A DNA stretch of 64,000 bases from Agarophyton chilense (GCA_030374765.1 JARGXX010000079.1:124001-188000); one strand, 5' to 3'; shown: positions 9,435 through 22,591, counted from the stretch's first letter. Notes: generated by a model not told the origin, from the letters alone. Numbers and translations: made by a program.

Positions 9435-12400
9435 TTAATTGCGTAGGCAAACTCGTTGCCTTTTGTAAAGAACCATCCTTCTCGAGTGGACGGCTGTGCG
9501 AATTACCCGTCCCGTGGAGGACACCAGTTCGTAGCGAGGGTGGTTCGCCCTCGTAACGCGGCACGGTCCATAATAGTACGACTCTAATGCCGTCCATTTA
9601 CGCGACTTGTTAAAGACGGGCCCATGGGCAACCAATACCTTGTCTCCTGCATGATAGTATTTGCCTTTCCCCTTGGGCGCACGAGGAATGCATGCTCTTT
9701 CGATTTGCATCGCGCATGCCCCAGACTCGGCCATTATTTCTAATTCTCGGTGACGCGGCGTGCCACCCTGATACTTGGCTTGATTTCATAATCAACAGTA
9801 ACGGGGCCGGAACAGTTCCCCAATCGCGACGACGGTATCCATACAAAACCTGGGGTAGAGAGTCTGCCCAGTCCACGTTGGTACGGACTACTGTCCTTTT
9901 GATGGCAACTTTGATCGTAGACACGATACGCTCAGCTCTCCCATTCGCCGTAGGGGCGTACGGAAGTACAGTTTCCCACACGATTTCATGATTTTTCATG
10001 AAGGTTCTGACTGCTCCAGCGGCGAAGGCGTTAGCATTCTCCGAAACTATCTTCTTCGGTGGCCCAAATGGCAGTATGATCTTCTTTCAAACGAAGTCTA
10101 TTACTGTGCTTGCAGTGAAGTCCTCCGCAGCCCCTGTAATAGGCCATTCTATGAGATGCCCCACTGCATTGATAGCGAATTTCTTGCCATTCTTAGATGG
10201 AGCGAGGGAACCCACGAAGTCGATTGAGAAAGTCTCGCGCAATCCCGTTACAGGGGCTCGAAGGTTCGAGTGGTAGGTCGGGAGCCTCTGCGCGTGCTGG
10301 AACCCATCACAACCTCGAACACGATCCGCAACATCCCTATAGACTCCAGACAACCCAAACCTGTCCCGAACGAGGTTCCTCGTCGTCGAGGCGCCCCAAT
10401 GTCAGATCTCGTCATGGAACATTCCTATGATACTTCTGCGACCATCAACTTGTGGGACGCCTCGCAGCCCAACGGCCTCTCTCTTGAAAATCTTATCGTT
10501 CCACAGCATGAAGTTCTTCGCGTTACTGCGAATTTCAAGGCGGCCACTCGGTTTTTCTTCCTTCACGCGAGTTCCAGAGAGGAATCGGGCGACGATCAAC
10601 AAGTACGGCTCAAATCCCGACAGTTGGGGATCATGCCACGAGATGGTCGCGACCACTTCGTAGGGCAACCCATCGTCAATCCACTGACTGGCTTCTTCCT
10701 TCCTAGGGATCCTCGGGAGATAGTCCGCGGCCGCGATAGCAGCCCCTGGGCAGTACTTGACCTCGAAGGCGTACTCTTCCAGGAGGTTCAACCAACGAGT
10801 CAGTCTTCCGTAAAGGTCTTTCTTCTTTAAGTCGTACAGTAGCGCCTAATGATCAGTAATCACGGTGAATGGTACGTCCAACAGTAGATATAAACGGAAA
10901 CTCTTCAAGACAACCACAACTGCCAGAGTCTCCCTCTCGCACGCGGTGTACTTTCTCTCTGCTTCAGTCATCGTTCTGAAAGCGTATTGGACGGGGTGAA
11001 CCTTCCCGTCTTCTTCGTTTTGGGCCAGCGACACTCCAAGTGCGACAGAGGATGCGTCGGTCTCCACGACGAATGGCACTTTGAAATCGGGGAATGCCAG
11101 CACCGGCGGTGTCTTCAGCTTTCTCTTAAGGTCTTCAAAGGCGGCCTGCGTCTCCGGAGTCCACTGGAACTCTTTCTTGGTCGAGATGGCGGCATGTAAG
11201 GTCACTGAGTTTTTCGCGAAGTTCTTGATGAAGCGGCGATAGTAGCCTGCCAAACCCAAAAATCTTCTCAACTCCGTGGTTTTTCTAGGCACAGTAGCGT
11301 CGTTAATGTCCTCTATCTTGTTCTATTCACTTGAATGTCTGCTCCATTGATCACATGGCCAAGTAGCTTGATTTCAGAGTGAGCAAAGCTACATTTGGTC
11401 ATCTCGACTTTGAGGTTTACGGCATTAATCCTCTCGAACACCTCCCGACAATGGTGGAGATGCTCATCTAAGTTCCTCTAGAAGATGACGAGGTCGTAGA
11501 CATACATCATCACGAACGGCAGCCCATGAAGGACACCGTTCATCATCCTCTGGAACGTCGACGGAGCGTTCACCAACCCAAAAAGGCATTATTTCGAACT
11601 TTTAAATGCCGTAACTGCCGTAAATGTAGTCATCTCTTTGCAGGTTTCTGACATACGAACCTGCATGTATCCTGTGAACAAGTCCAGCGTGGAAAAGATC
11701 TTCGCCCCCGCTAGGTCATCGAGATCTCTTCAACCTTAGCTAGGGGCCAACGGTCAGCCTTCATCTCTCGATTCAGCTGACGATAGTCGACTCAGAACCT
11801 TGACTTGCCATACTTCTTTGTGGCGATGGCCACGGAGAAAGACCAGGCCGAACTAAATGGGGTGATTACACCCGCTTGTGGCAGCTCATCCACTTCCTTA
11901 CGCACTACTTGTTTCACATTTGCGGCATTCTGCGCGCCCTAGAACGGATAGGGATATCATTTTTCAACTCAAAAGTTTGCACCACTGGATCTTCAGCTGC
12001 GGGAAGGCCACTCATATCCCACGCGATAATATCAGTCCCCGTGAGGGTGACGTTCATACTCGCTTGACCGTCTTGCGGAAGATGCTTCAACTTCGAAGCC
12101 AAGAGCGACGAGTGCCTATTCTCCTCATTCCCACTCGAGGTCTCTACTGCGTCCACGAATGACTCCAACTCTGGTTCATATGGCTCTTTGTTAACGATGG
12201 AAAGAAACAACACAGGTTCGCCGTCTGATTCGTCCCCTGAACTCGACGAGGACGAAGAGGACTCAACCGGCATCTCATCTGTTCCTGAGTCTTCCGGGGA
12301 CGTGAAGTCTTCAATATCAGCACGAGCTCGTTGGATGGTGGGAGGCTCGTTGTATAATGGCAACACCACTTCTTCCGAGCTCACGGAAAGATTCACCTGT

Positions 12401-12786
12401 CGATGGCGAAAGTTCTGCTGCTCCTGCAGGGCTTCCAGGGCCGGACATCCTATAATCACGTCAACAGGCGTGTTCTGAACAAATGAGAAGTTCAGAGAAA
12501 CTCAAAGACTCCAAAAAGAGACTGGTATGTCCTTCACACAACCCGACACGTTCGCAGAGGTCCCATTTGCCACGGTAACTTCCCTAGTGGTAGGCGAAGG
12601 TTGGATGTTCAGCTGCTCACACATTCGTGACGAGAGGAGGTTAGGCACTGCTCCAGAGTGCAAGAGGGGGTGGGATTCAGTTCCGTAGAGCTTGACATTG
12701 ACTCCCTTCAAATGGCGGGGAAGGGCGGTAGCGTGCAGAACAGAAACATGAGTCAATGGCACTCTTCCTGCAAAAAGACGCTTCAA
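9435..12786 (-). pseudogene. Element A pol remnant (PR-RT-RH-INT)
   Basis: Reading right to left: a retropepsin block near 12.65 kb reads LLHSGAVPNLL, with His in place of the usual catalytic Asp; IIGCPALEAL, the protease C-terminal motif, lies near 12.45 kb. A serine/acidic linker follows. A broken reverse transcriptase at about 11.9-11.3 kb has YVYD in place of YVDD and a TAG soon after. RNase H with LGLAGYYRRFIKNFA upstream lies at 10846-11292. The integrase core with TANGRAER lies at 9610-9999, and its C-terminal GPY/F-like part (YYYGPCRVTRANHPRYELV) at 9435-9734. Frame breaks separate most blocks. It is certainly non-functional. Confidence 0.88.
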
Positions 12787-12813
12787 AAGCTTCCTATCCT
12801 CCTCTGCATCGCC

Positions 12814-14029
12814 TCAAAGCTGCTGTCCAAAATTCAATCCGGATGTAGCAGCCGCTAGATCTGCCACTACGTTGTACTCCCCAACGTGATCCTGTAACCC
12901 GTGAGACAATATGTTCGCCTTCCTCGACTTCTTATTCTTCTTCTTCCCCCTACTTTTCGGGACAACAAAGGGGAATAGGGAAGTACGATTGACCAAGGCG
13001 TCAATGTCTATCACGTTGCCGCGAGGCTGCTTCGGAATGGCCTGCCCATCCGCATTCTTCTTCGCAGGGGCGACAACATCTCCCGCAGTACCTGTACTAC
13101 TGCAACATGATCGATTGGGTCTACCTTCTTCAGCTTCAACTCATCTATCGATTTGGACCTTGCACCCTCGAAACCTACGGAACGAGTGTCATCCCTCCTT
13201 ATTTTCGACCATAAAGTGGTCTCCGAGGGCCCTCTTTTCCCACAACGGCCACATCGCGTTTCACGATGCAAGTTGGATGGGCAACGCCTTGCACCACGCT
13301 TTGACTTTTTTCAATAACTACGCGTCCAGTCGTTGTCCGCAGATGCTCCTGGAGCTTTTAAATTCTTCCTTACAACTATAGAAAGCTCCTGGATCTGCCC
13401 CGCAAACTGCTCAACCTTACTATCCAACTGTTGAACGGCTCCAAGGCGAGCGTCGGGCTTCGGTAGAATCTTCTTTTTCCAATCTGTTACGACACGATGA
13501 GCTTGACAGTCAGCAAAGAAAACCTTGCGGCCTACCTCGTACTCCTCGACTGCATTTTTCAACGCCCCGTAGTCGCTCGGGGCGCGATACATATCGAAAC
13601 GAGCCATATCCGGGATGTCCGCCATTGCATTGCGGAGCAAACCGAAGCAAACTTTGTTGTGAAACCCAGCGCGAGAATACAATGAGTCCACATGTGCTAA
13701 AGTGCCCAACACATCCATCGAGTTGAGCTTAGCATCCATAGCTAAGCATACCGCTTCCTCTGGAGGCGTCTTCTTCGTGAACTCCGTCTCTATTTTCGAC
13801 TTTACGATGGTGTACTCCATCGCCTCTTCAGCAAGGTACCCTCCCGTGCAAATTTCTCATAGAAAAAATCGAACGCGGTTCCTTCTAGATGGCACAAGAG
13901 TTGTAAGGCTTTATCTTCATCACACTTTCCTCGCATGAAGACATTTTCGTACGCGAAACAGAAACGTCCGACGTCGGCTGACGAATCACCTGTGAAAACA
14001 ACGAAGGGAGCTCCTGACGACGACGACAT
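12814..14029 (-). pseudogene. Element A gag remnant
   Basis: The frame starts at an ATG at 14029 (MSSSSGAPFVVFTGDSS), 13 nt inside the primer-binding site, which is normal for gag. It continues with a Retrotrans_gag-like helical region (FCFAYENVFMRGKCDEDKAL...LEGTAFDFFYEKF, then a 13311-13820 block). A frameshift near 13.81 kb joins the two blocks. The C-terminal part near 13.0-13.2 kb has CGRCGKRG, a possible damaged zinc knuckle. Confidence 0.75.
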
Positions 14030-14041
14030 TGTTAGCTTTTG

Positions 14042-14061
14042 GAACCTCGGATGGGGTACCA
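14042..14061 (-). promoter_or_regulatory. Element A primer-binding site
   Basis: On the minus strand the LTR end ...GCTTTCA is followed at once by TGGTACCCCATCCGAGGTTC. The complement ends in CCA and fits the 3' end of a tRNA: CCA, one discriminator base, a 7-nt acceptor strand AUGGGGU, T-stem CUCGG, and a T-loop ending GAAC. Which tRNA it is cannot be told without the host tRNA set. Confidence 0.85.
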
Positions 14062-14265
14062 TGAAAGCTTGTCTTTTTGAAAAGCGTACCCTTTCGTTTT
14101 TACTTTTCCCTCGTGGTCCTTCTCTTTTTCTCTCTGCCGCTCGCGAGGCAGGTTCCGATGTTTCAGCTTGCTATGGGCTTTTTCAGCGCCACACGTGGAC
14201 ACGGCCCCATACACGGGCGGACAAATAGCGTAGTGAATGACTTTGCCTCGCTGGAGCAAAATTTA
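14062..14265 (-). repeat. Element A terminal repeat, 5' copy (U5-like part)
   Basis: This is the partner of 6669-6880, directly adjacent to the primer-binding site. On the minus strand it contains AATAAA near its upstream end, which fits an R-region polyadenylation signal. The LTR must extend to the right, but that part is not recognisable in the left copy. Confidence 0.7.
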
Positions 14266-14983
14266 TTGTTATAGTGAAGATAATCGGGATTATGAAATTA
14301 CGTTTACGGCCGGATCTAAAGTTTCTACCCTCACCTCTGTAACGGGAGGACAGAGCAAAGCCTCGAAGAGTCAGATTCTGAAACGCATGACGTAGCTATA
14401 GCTGCATCTGTCGCCATCAAAAGGCAAACATGCATCCACAACTGCTTTTCTCTGCCACGACGCTACTCCAAGTTCTTACTTCCAACAGCTGACGCGGAAC
14501 GAAGTCCATCCAACGCTGGATGTTTTTCTTTTCAGCTATGCTTTACAGTCTTTCATCGAAAGAATTCCGCAGGCTGTACGATATGCTCCATGGGACATTT
14601 ATCCATCTAGCAGCACAGTTGACATTCAAAGAACCCAACAACCAACGTCGAAGCTGTCCCTTACGTCGGTTGTCCGCAACTCTTCGCTGTTTTGATGGTG
14701 CCTTCTACCTGGATTCCTGTACAACGCAAGCTATATAATAATCAACTTTGTACCATTTTATCGATGAAACTAGTACTCTTATTAATGAAACCTTGCAAAT
14801 AGAGTTCCCTTACCAGAATCAAGAGTAGCTGGAATTCAAAGCTGCAGGTTCTGCAAGGAAAGGCCGCAGTACGTTGTGCAAATGCTGCGGCGCGTTCGAT
14901 GGAATTGCTGTTAAGCTTAAGGAACCACAAGCTGAAGCAGCACATCTCAATAGTTATTTTAACAGGAATGTTTTTTTCGATTT
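14266..14983. other. Unassigned sequence between elements A and B
   Basis: About 0.7 kb with only short frames, for example 14520-14738 (+, 72 residues), none recognisable. It may be the U3 of element A or older host DNA. Confidence 0.4.
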
Positions 14984-15531
14984 TGCGGTATAAACCAAAA
15001 CGGTAGCGGGGTGTGAGACCTTTCGGTTCTAGGGAGAGCGCAACGAGATCGACCTAGGAAACGGAGATGGAAGATACCTGTAAGGTATGGCAGCACTAGC
15101 CGCTAAAGGGTGCAAGAGGAACGGCTGGCGTACAGAGACCATGTTGGTAGACGGTGATGTACAGCGCACGCGGGTCCGAAAATCCGTAAAGCCACTAGAC
15201 TTGTCTTAATGGGAGAATGTAGAAACCAAAAGGGGTAAAAGTAGTCTAGTATGTGCTTAACTTTACAATAGTGACAGGGTTGGCCATGCTTGGTGAAGAT
15301 ATTTATCCCACCGGCCACCCGACCAACGGTGGGGCTCCTCGACACGTGGCCCCGGGCAGGTGTACTTGAGGTGCGCCTTCCTATCTGCTTAATCCTATCT
15401 ATCTAATACTATTCTAGCGAAAAGCTATGCTAATTTCTAACTAAACTACTGCAGTACGCGGCGCATGCCGGCACCCATCTAGGTCCAACACGTGGCATCA
15501 TTACCTCCTTGGCGTAGCTCACTATACTACA
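14984..15531 (-). repeat. Element B 3' LTR
   Basis: This 548-bp copy starts TGCGGTATAAACC on the plus strand and ends ACTATACTACA. It is colinear with 34247-34794 throughout, with no net indel and many substitutions. Confidence 0.92.
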
Positions 15532-15543
15532 GGTTCTCCTCCT
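15532..15543 (-). promoter_or_regulatory. Element B polypurine tract
   Basis: On the minus strand AGGAGGAGAACC immediately precedes the 3' LTR, as expected for the plus-strand primer of reverse transcription. It fixes the orientation of element B. Confidence 0.75.
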
Positions 15544-15786
15544 AGCGACAGCCACATCTGTTGGCTGTCCCTTAGTGTGCTCGCCAGTGCGGTAGACGAC
15601 AATGCAAGAGTCGCCGGTGCGGCATGCACTATACCGTTTGGTCATGCCGCGCGGTGAGCCAAACGGTTCCGATCACCGTGGTGGTGCTTGAAGTTCATTC
15701 CCCATTGTCGTTCGTAACGGCTTCGCAATTACGCTTCTCTCGAGGGTTGCCAATGCTACCCGGGAGTTTATGTACCAGTCGCTTTT

Positions 15787-18250
15787 GTGTCGTCTTCTCC
15801 GTTGCAGGTTCCATGTGTGTTCCGTGACAGACGTCCGTCATACCTCGTTGGTGTCTTCTCCGTTTCTCTATCCTTTGTCGCGTGTTGCCCTCTTGGTGTC
15901 ATCGTTTTCGTTCGTCTCCTCTCCCCTCTCTTTTCGTACCCTATTGGTGGGCTTGCATTGGTCGCGATGCGAGCATATTTTTCGAAACCTCGTAGTGGCT
16001 GTCGAATGCCCGCCCAAAAGGCAATCGAGCACGGTGATGTCTCCCGCCGTGTGTTCAACCCGATTACAGGTGTGGTTTTCGTGTCGGTGGGGTCCCTTCG
16101 ATTCTTTCCTGCTCAATCAGCTGAGAATTCGAGCACCTCCAAGGACACATTGTAGGGCCGTCATGGATTGAATCGGGCGCGAAAACCGACCGTCGGAGGA
16201 TATATAGACCCTGGGGCCCAGGCATTACCGCGTCAGTCCGTGCTGTTGGCCACCATGTCTGGTAAAGGTCCCTGCAGTTTGAATCGCAGCCATGGTATCT
16301 CGAAGCCTTTGATCGGCACCGGCTCTCAGGGTCGTGGTGGTGGCCAGTCCGTTACCGCTCCGGTTTTCTCTTCGCTGCCGATCCCTGGCGAGACATTTGG
16401 GTTCCCTCCGGGGTTCGGACACTACGATCCGTACTTATTAGACAGCCCGTCGGCAACTTTCAACCTTCATTGTCTGCTCCCGAAGGAACTAAACCCACTG
16501 CATTTTGACGCCACTTCTTGGCCTGTTCCGATAAACACCACTGGGTTGGGTTCGCAGTTTAAACATCCCGCCCTTTCTGGTTATGCCTCTTAGAACCGTT
16601 GGGACAGTTACAGTCTTGGAACCGTGCCATTCGCTCTACCGACGGGGTCAGGGGAGAATTGTTCCCGCTTAAGGAGACAGGCTTGCTTACAGAAACGCCA
16701 ACAACACTCACTGATTATATTCTTCATTCGCAACACCATTTCAAGCGACCTCCCGTATCTGCGATGTAATGACGAGTTCTTCTACTTTCGTGACCTAGTG
16801 GGACAGTTGCACTGTATCGGTCCTTCGACGAAGTGGCTGAAGCTTGACTCGGCGATTGTGACATTAAACACATCCTTCGATACCATTCACTGGTTGGAGC
16901 GTGATCGTTGGGGCGAGGACGCTGCCACCGAGGCCCGGATCCGTTGTCGGAGTAGTCTCATCCGTACCATGCATGGTTTTCACTGTACTGAGATCTTCTC
17001 TCAGACGACGAAGAATCGCAGCAAGTGGTATGATACCCGTCACGAGTGGTGGGCGGGCTACGAGGTACCGCAATGGTTGTGCTTTCCGACTACTGCCGTG
17101 CTGGAATACCTTGACAGCCATTGCCACCGACATGAGGGGTACTATCATACCATTTGATTCGTGGCTCTCGCCGAATGGGCCGTTCTCTTTGCCCTTCTAG
17201 CTGTTAAAGCTTCCTGCGACGGTAATAACTGGAAAAGAAATTGCCCGCATACTCGGATCAACAATTATGGCTTTTCACCTTTTGGTCGTATCTTCCGGCT
17301 TGCTTTCTCTACAGTGGACCTTATCCGCCAGATCGGTGTGGAAAAGATTTTTTTGGTACTGAATACACCGTTGCTCAACTAGAAACTTACCTGGAGTTGT
17401 TTCTATCGCATCCGCGGAAAGATGACCAATGCTAAGAATTTTGGGCTTCAAGAAACTAGCCATTCCCAGTGAGACGACCTGGGTATTACCAGTCGAGGAG
17501 CGCATTCATGGGTCCCCTCAGCCCTTCACCCATGAAGTGGAGACTCCGGAAAGTGTTATCCCCGTCTCCGCTACTGCCGCCCCTGTTGCTTCCGCTGGCC
17601 TTTATTCTATCCGGGTTTCCAGTTCAGTTCATCCTCTTTCTGCTGAACGTGAACAGTCCCTCATGCTGAATCCTACTCCTGCTGGCAGTGGTGAGCCTTC
17701 TACAGCTCCTTCCATTAGTGGTGCGCTCATGAGGATCCAGCGCGTTTGTGTCGCTTGTCTCAACCGTCCCGGTCCGTGCTCTCCCCAGGAAGCACTTGCG
17801 ATTTTGAAGCAGCTCATCCTTCGTCACGCGGACCATACCGCTGCTATCAACCAGGCGGTTTTCTTCCGTAATCGATTCCGGGCTGGGATGTATAAGGCGG
17901 TCACGCATCACGTCGCTGATCTCAGCACCATTGTGGAACGAGCTGATACCTCGAGCAGTTCCCTTATGGGCACCACTGTTGGGTCTTTGTTGACTTCCGA
18001 CAGCAATTACCCTGTGGATACTTTGCCGATGCCCATACCTGGGTCTCCGTCTTTCCCTACTGCTCCTTTCCTTTTGGGTACCTCTTCCGGTCTGCCGCCG
18101 TTACCTCAAACGCCTCAGCGTTATGATCCCCATTTTTGTAGTGCTGGCTCACAGACCCACACTCCGAACCTTCCTGGTACTGTTTCAAGGCCTTCTGGAG
18201 GAGCTTCTACCAATCCTGGTGTGGATCCCTTCCTGGAGGGGCCTCTGTAG
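15787..18250 (+). pseudogene. Opposite-strand accessory frame of element B (decayed)
   Basis: Between the chromodomain and the 3' LTR, the plus strand stays open in one frame from about 15787 to 17382, with only three stops (near 16153, 16591 and 17155). After a break near 17.33-17.43 kb it continues to a stop at 18250, for well over 700 codons. This strand is antisense to gag-pol. The translation looks globular in the middle (FHCTEIFSQTTKNRSKWYD, YEVPQWLCFP) and Pro/Ser-rich near the end. A segment RVCVACLNRPGPCS precedes a helical stretch. I do not recognise a family. ATG candidates include 15967 and 16255. Element C carries a shorter frame at the same place in the same antisense orientation. 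Confidence 0.6.
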
Positions 18251-18399
18251 GTTTCTTAGCTGAAAAAAAACCTTTTCTTCTTCTTAACCACACTTTCCAT
18301 TTCTTTCTGCGCCAAGTAATCGTACAGCGAATGTCTATTCTCGCCCATCTTAGCGGACTGCGCCATTTTGGGTAGTTATCTATCGATTGGCGGGGGTTC

Positions 18400-21300
18400 G
18401 TTGCGCCTGCGCCAGTACCGCAGTCACAAGTGGCGTAGTATATGATGGGGAGGTTCCAATATGGCATCTCCAAGGGCATAGACATACCACCAGAAGTAGT
18501 AACGAAAACCTGCTGGTGTTAGTTTTTAACCTACAATGATGTGGATCGCGGATTCGAAGGATAGGACTTCAAAGTGTCTGCCTAGTTGAGATGCAGAGCC
18601 CTGCTCTTGGGCTGTTTGGCTTTTTGTAGGGGCTAGAGTGTTCCCCAGATCTTGAGATTAAACGCTTCTCGTACCACTTGGTGAATTCGACTTCGACTCA
18701 GCGGGTGCCGGCCCAACGGCTGGGTCCGCTGTCGTGCCACCTTTTCTAGGGTCTATTGAGACCCTGTCTTTCGATACAGTGTTCTCAAGTCCATCAATTC
18801 GGACCGTAACTGTGTGCAAATTCGCTGAGACTACCTAATATGGTCCTGTAAACTTCGGGAGTAGCTTTGATTTAAGAACAGCATCGATACGAATATCGTC
18901 TCTTTCCTCGGATGGTGTCGGTCTCGATCCATTGGGAGGAACAGCCATGAAGACATAGTCCCTGGTTTCCACTGTGGTAGTCCCGTCACTCCTTGGTCGT
19001 AGTAGACCTTATAAATCTTCTAAGCTACTTTCAATTTGGCATTTGCTTGTTGTACTGAGCTTGTTGAGTATATCCTTCTTGACCTGAGCGTAGGTAAATG
19101 TACCAGCTGCTCGGTAGTTCTCGGGTCCTGGTTGAAGAACAATACAATGAAGTGTCCGTGAGAGGACCAGGTCGAAGGGAGTAGTCTGCGTAGATCGGTG
19201 TACCTGAGGGTTATAGGCATACGTTAGTGGCTGTACGTAATCCGCCCATCTAGTTTGGCGCTCTTGTACATATAGTCGTAGTCTTGCCACGAGGGTTTTG
19301 TTGAAGCATTCCACTTTGCCGTTCGTCTGCGGATGGTAGGCCAGAGTGAAGTAATGCTAAAATTTAAGCATGGTACACACTGCTTCAAAGAACTTTGATG
19401 CTAAGTTCCAGCCCTTGTCCGTGAGTAGGTATATTGGGTCATCGTACGTGTATACCCAATTACTCAGGAAGGCTTTTGCCAAGACCTTCGAGGTTGTTCT
19501 CCTCAGGTTTATGGCCCTTGTGAGTTTCGAAAGCCGATCGGTGATGACCACCACGAATCGGTAACCCTCTGAGGTTTTTGGAAGTGGGCCCAGACGTCGA
19601 TAGCTACAAATTCCAAAGGCCCAGCCGCGGGGAAAAGCTTCAAGTACTTCCTGTGATTTCGTGAACCACCTTCGATCTCTACACATGAGGCGCAGCGAGC
19701 CAAATAGGCAAAAAAATCGTGGGCCATGTGGGGCCAGTAGAAGTGTTTCCTCAAGGTTTAATACATCCGTGTGGCTCCTGGATGACCTGCCCATCTTGGG
19801 TAATGCTTTGAATAAATAACTTCGGGCGTAGAGACTTTGGTACCACATTCTGGAGTGCTCCATCCAGGGCAGAACGACGCACTAGGTAACGTTTATCGTC
19901 TATATCAAACAGCGATCCTTTGATGCCAACTTGGTTGCTCAATCTCTTGCAGTAGGTGGCCGTAGCTTGAGCTCGCAAGAGTTTCTCTTGGATTATGAGA
20001 GTGTCTTCCTCTTCTTCGTCAGGTGCTACCATTTCAGGTGATTCTTCCCTCCATCATTCCTCATCATCCAATAGTTCTTTTCGTTCGTCCTCACCATACG
20101 GTTGTGCCAGTTGAATCGTGAAGCATGGTATATCATCTTCTACCGGTTCGATGTCCAGCCAATCGGCATTTAAGCGGGGCATCGCATCTGAGATGTTATG
20201 TTTTATACCAGGGCGGTATTGAACTTCATAGTTTAACTCCGAGAGTCGGAGTCTATATCGAGCTAAACGTCTGGGGGCATCTGCCAGACCAAATATCCAC
20301 CGTAAGGCTTCATGATCCGTCCGTACAATAAAATGAGCACCACATAGGTAAGGTTGCAGCCTTAACATGCTCCATACCACGGCAAGGCTCTCCTTTCCCG
20401 TGACGGGGTAGATTATTTCCGTCTGTTTGAGCGCTCGGCTCCAGTAACCAATTGGTGCTTTTGATTCGTTTTCCTACTACTGCACTAGACAGCAACCAAT
20501 CTGGGCATCCGAGGCATCAGTATCCAATGTTTTCGGCTTTCTCGCTTTCGATGGTGCCAATATAGGAGGAGAAAGCAGCGCCGCTTTTAAGAGATGGAAG
20601 GCGTCCCATTCGTCGTATTCTAGATACACAAAACTTTCTGGTTGACTTTTTGTTGAAGTCGGTTTAGAGGGGCTTCTATATCTCCAAAGCCTTTGATAAA
20701 TCTGCTCTAGACTTTGCAAATATCTATAAAAAAGCGTATATCCATTTGTGTTCTACGGATTTTCGCTTCTTGTACCGGAGGTTTCGTTTGGCAACTTGAA
20801 TATTTCTTGGGCCGAACGTGTGGCTTGGATACCCCATCTTCTGGTCGAAGAGCATTCAATTCCTTAACTTCACAGTTATTCCCGCCTTTGTCAGGAGATA
20901 CAGTACGGTCCAGACGTGTTCGTGGTGCTCCCCTACGGTTCTGGAGTAGATCACCACGTCATTTATATACACCAATGCGGTTGTCCACCTGACTTTTGAC
21001 AGTAAAATTTCAAAAGCCCTTTGGTTGTTTTCTGGGGAGTTCCGTAAACCAAAAGACATCCTTCGGAATCGGTATAGTCCAGCGTGACATGTGAAAGTGG
21101 TCTTATCTCGATCCTCCTCGGGTATCTCTATTCGCCAATAACCACAGTTGGCATCCAATGTGGTGAATATGTTTGCGTCTCCTAGGGAATCGATACACTC
21201 ATCAGTTCTTGGTATCGGATACGAGTCTCTTACCGTAACGGCGTTCAACCTCCGATAGTCGATAAACAATTGCATTCCAGTTTCTCCCCTTCTTTGCACA

Positions 21301-22557
21301 AGCACCACGGGGCTTGCCCATTCCACATTTGCGGGTTCAATCACGCCTTCATGTAGAATTCTCTGCACCTCCTGTATTTCTACCTCACGGCCTTTTAGAC
21401 CGGCCCGGTACGGTTGCTGATGAATAGGCTTGGCGCCTGGCGACTATTCTATGCAATGTTAGGTTGCTTCTAACGCACCCAGCCGTCTCGATCATATGGT
21501 CTCGAACGGTTCCAGTAAAGAGAGAATCCTTTTCCGGTGTTTTTCACCTTTAAGGCCGATATTCACTTCTTCTCTCCGATCATTCACAGTTTCCACTTCC
21601 ATGGTGGTGTCGGCCTTCTCTCCGGTTTCGGCGGTTTCCTGTACCTTCTGGTTTTCATTCTCCCTCGCCCCCCCTCCTTATCGTTCACGTCCACGTGAGA
21701 CCATGATGGTTTCATTGTGAAGATGTGACCTGGCGCCTGTAGTGCCTAGCAGATAATGGTATTTCGGAGAGCTTTACCATGTGGTTGTTGAAGTATAAAT
21801 TGAACGGTTTGTTCGGTATATTCTCGACAATTCCATTTGTCATCAAGGTCGTGTGTTTTTTCACCGACTTTTCATAGTTCTGAAGGGATACAATACCTGG
21901 TCGCAAGGATGTGACTTGTACTGCCATTTGGTGGAATGGTGGAATGGATCACCTGCGGGCTTACCGGACTTTATTGAATATTGTACACGCTGGTTTGTTT
22001 GCAATCTCCCGTCTGGTGTTCTGGTTCTGGGGCCCTCGGCGCTTACTAATAATAAAAATGCGGGGTTCATTGTTGAAAAGAACCGTATGGGATCTGGGGA
22101 GTATTCCTTGAATGTGGCGGTCGATAATCAATGTCCCCAGAATGCAGGCCGTGGCCGGTTGGTTGATCACGATGAATCGGACCCTTACCTTCAGGTTTCT
22201 AACCATGACCCCGAGGGTAAGGTAACCACGGACCAAAAGAGGTCTATTATTAGCATCGACGAGTGGGTTCTGCAATATGCAGGGCTGTATCCTGCCCAAC
22301 AACCTTGGTGGTAATAGTATGGCATTAATAAGATTGGGTCCCGCTCCTGTATCCAGGACGGTAACACATGGAACAAAATGGATAGTAGTAAGCCCAAGGG
22401 TGATATTCACCTTGCAGTTACTGTTTTTAAAGGAGCATATAGTGACTCGGTCATCCATAGCCTCTTCCTCTCCAGTGACCAACGGGTCTTCATCCACAAT
22501 TGAACCAGATGGAATCGGAAGGTCTTCTGGGTGGGCTCGGCTGGGGGTGGCCTTCAC
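18400..22557 (-). pseudogene. Element B pol remnant (PR-RT-RH-INT-chromodomain)
   Basis: Right to left: a retropepsin with VLDTGAGPNLI and ILGTLIIDRH (21961-22557); RT at 20856-21368 with IDYRRLNAVT, FTTLDANCGYW, and YIND in place of YxDD; RNase H and its connection (20054-20719, IVRTDHEALRWIFGL and YRPGIKHNISDAM); integrase (19009-20032) with the HHCC-like block CASCVEIEG, FVAIDVW, and MECFNKTL near the last Glu of DDE. Near 18.4-18.5 kb a frame reads YYFWWYVYALGDAILEPPHHIL, a damaged chromodomain. Frameshifts lie between the blocks. Only fragments are translatable. Confidence 0.9.
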
Positions 22558-22591
22558 TCCAACCAGTTGGCGTTTTCCATTTCGTGGACGG

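Larger units (their letters stand above)
6669..14265 (-). mobile_element. Ty3/gypsy element A, decayed, minus strand
   Basis: Gag, protease, reverse transcriptase, RNase H and integrase remnants run right to left between about 14.0 and 9.4 kb. This order (integrase last) defines Ty3/gypsy. A primer-binding site directly abuts the end of the right terminal repeat. A related terminal segment appears at both ends (6669-6880 and 14062-14265), each starting TGAAAGCTTGTC. The rest of the terminal repeats no longer align by eye, so the outer borders, especially on the right, are uncertain. The element carries stops, frameshifts and lost catalytic residues. A solo LTR of family C has inserted in its 3' part (7795-8240). 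Confidence 0.8.
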
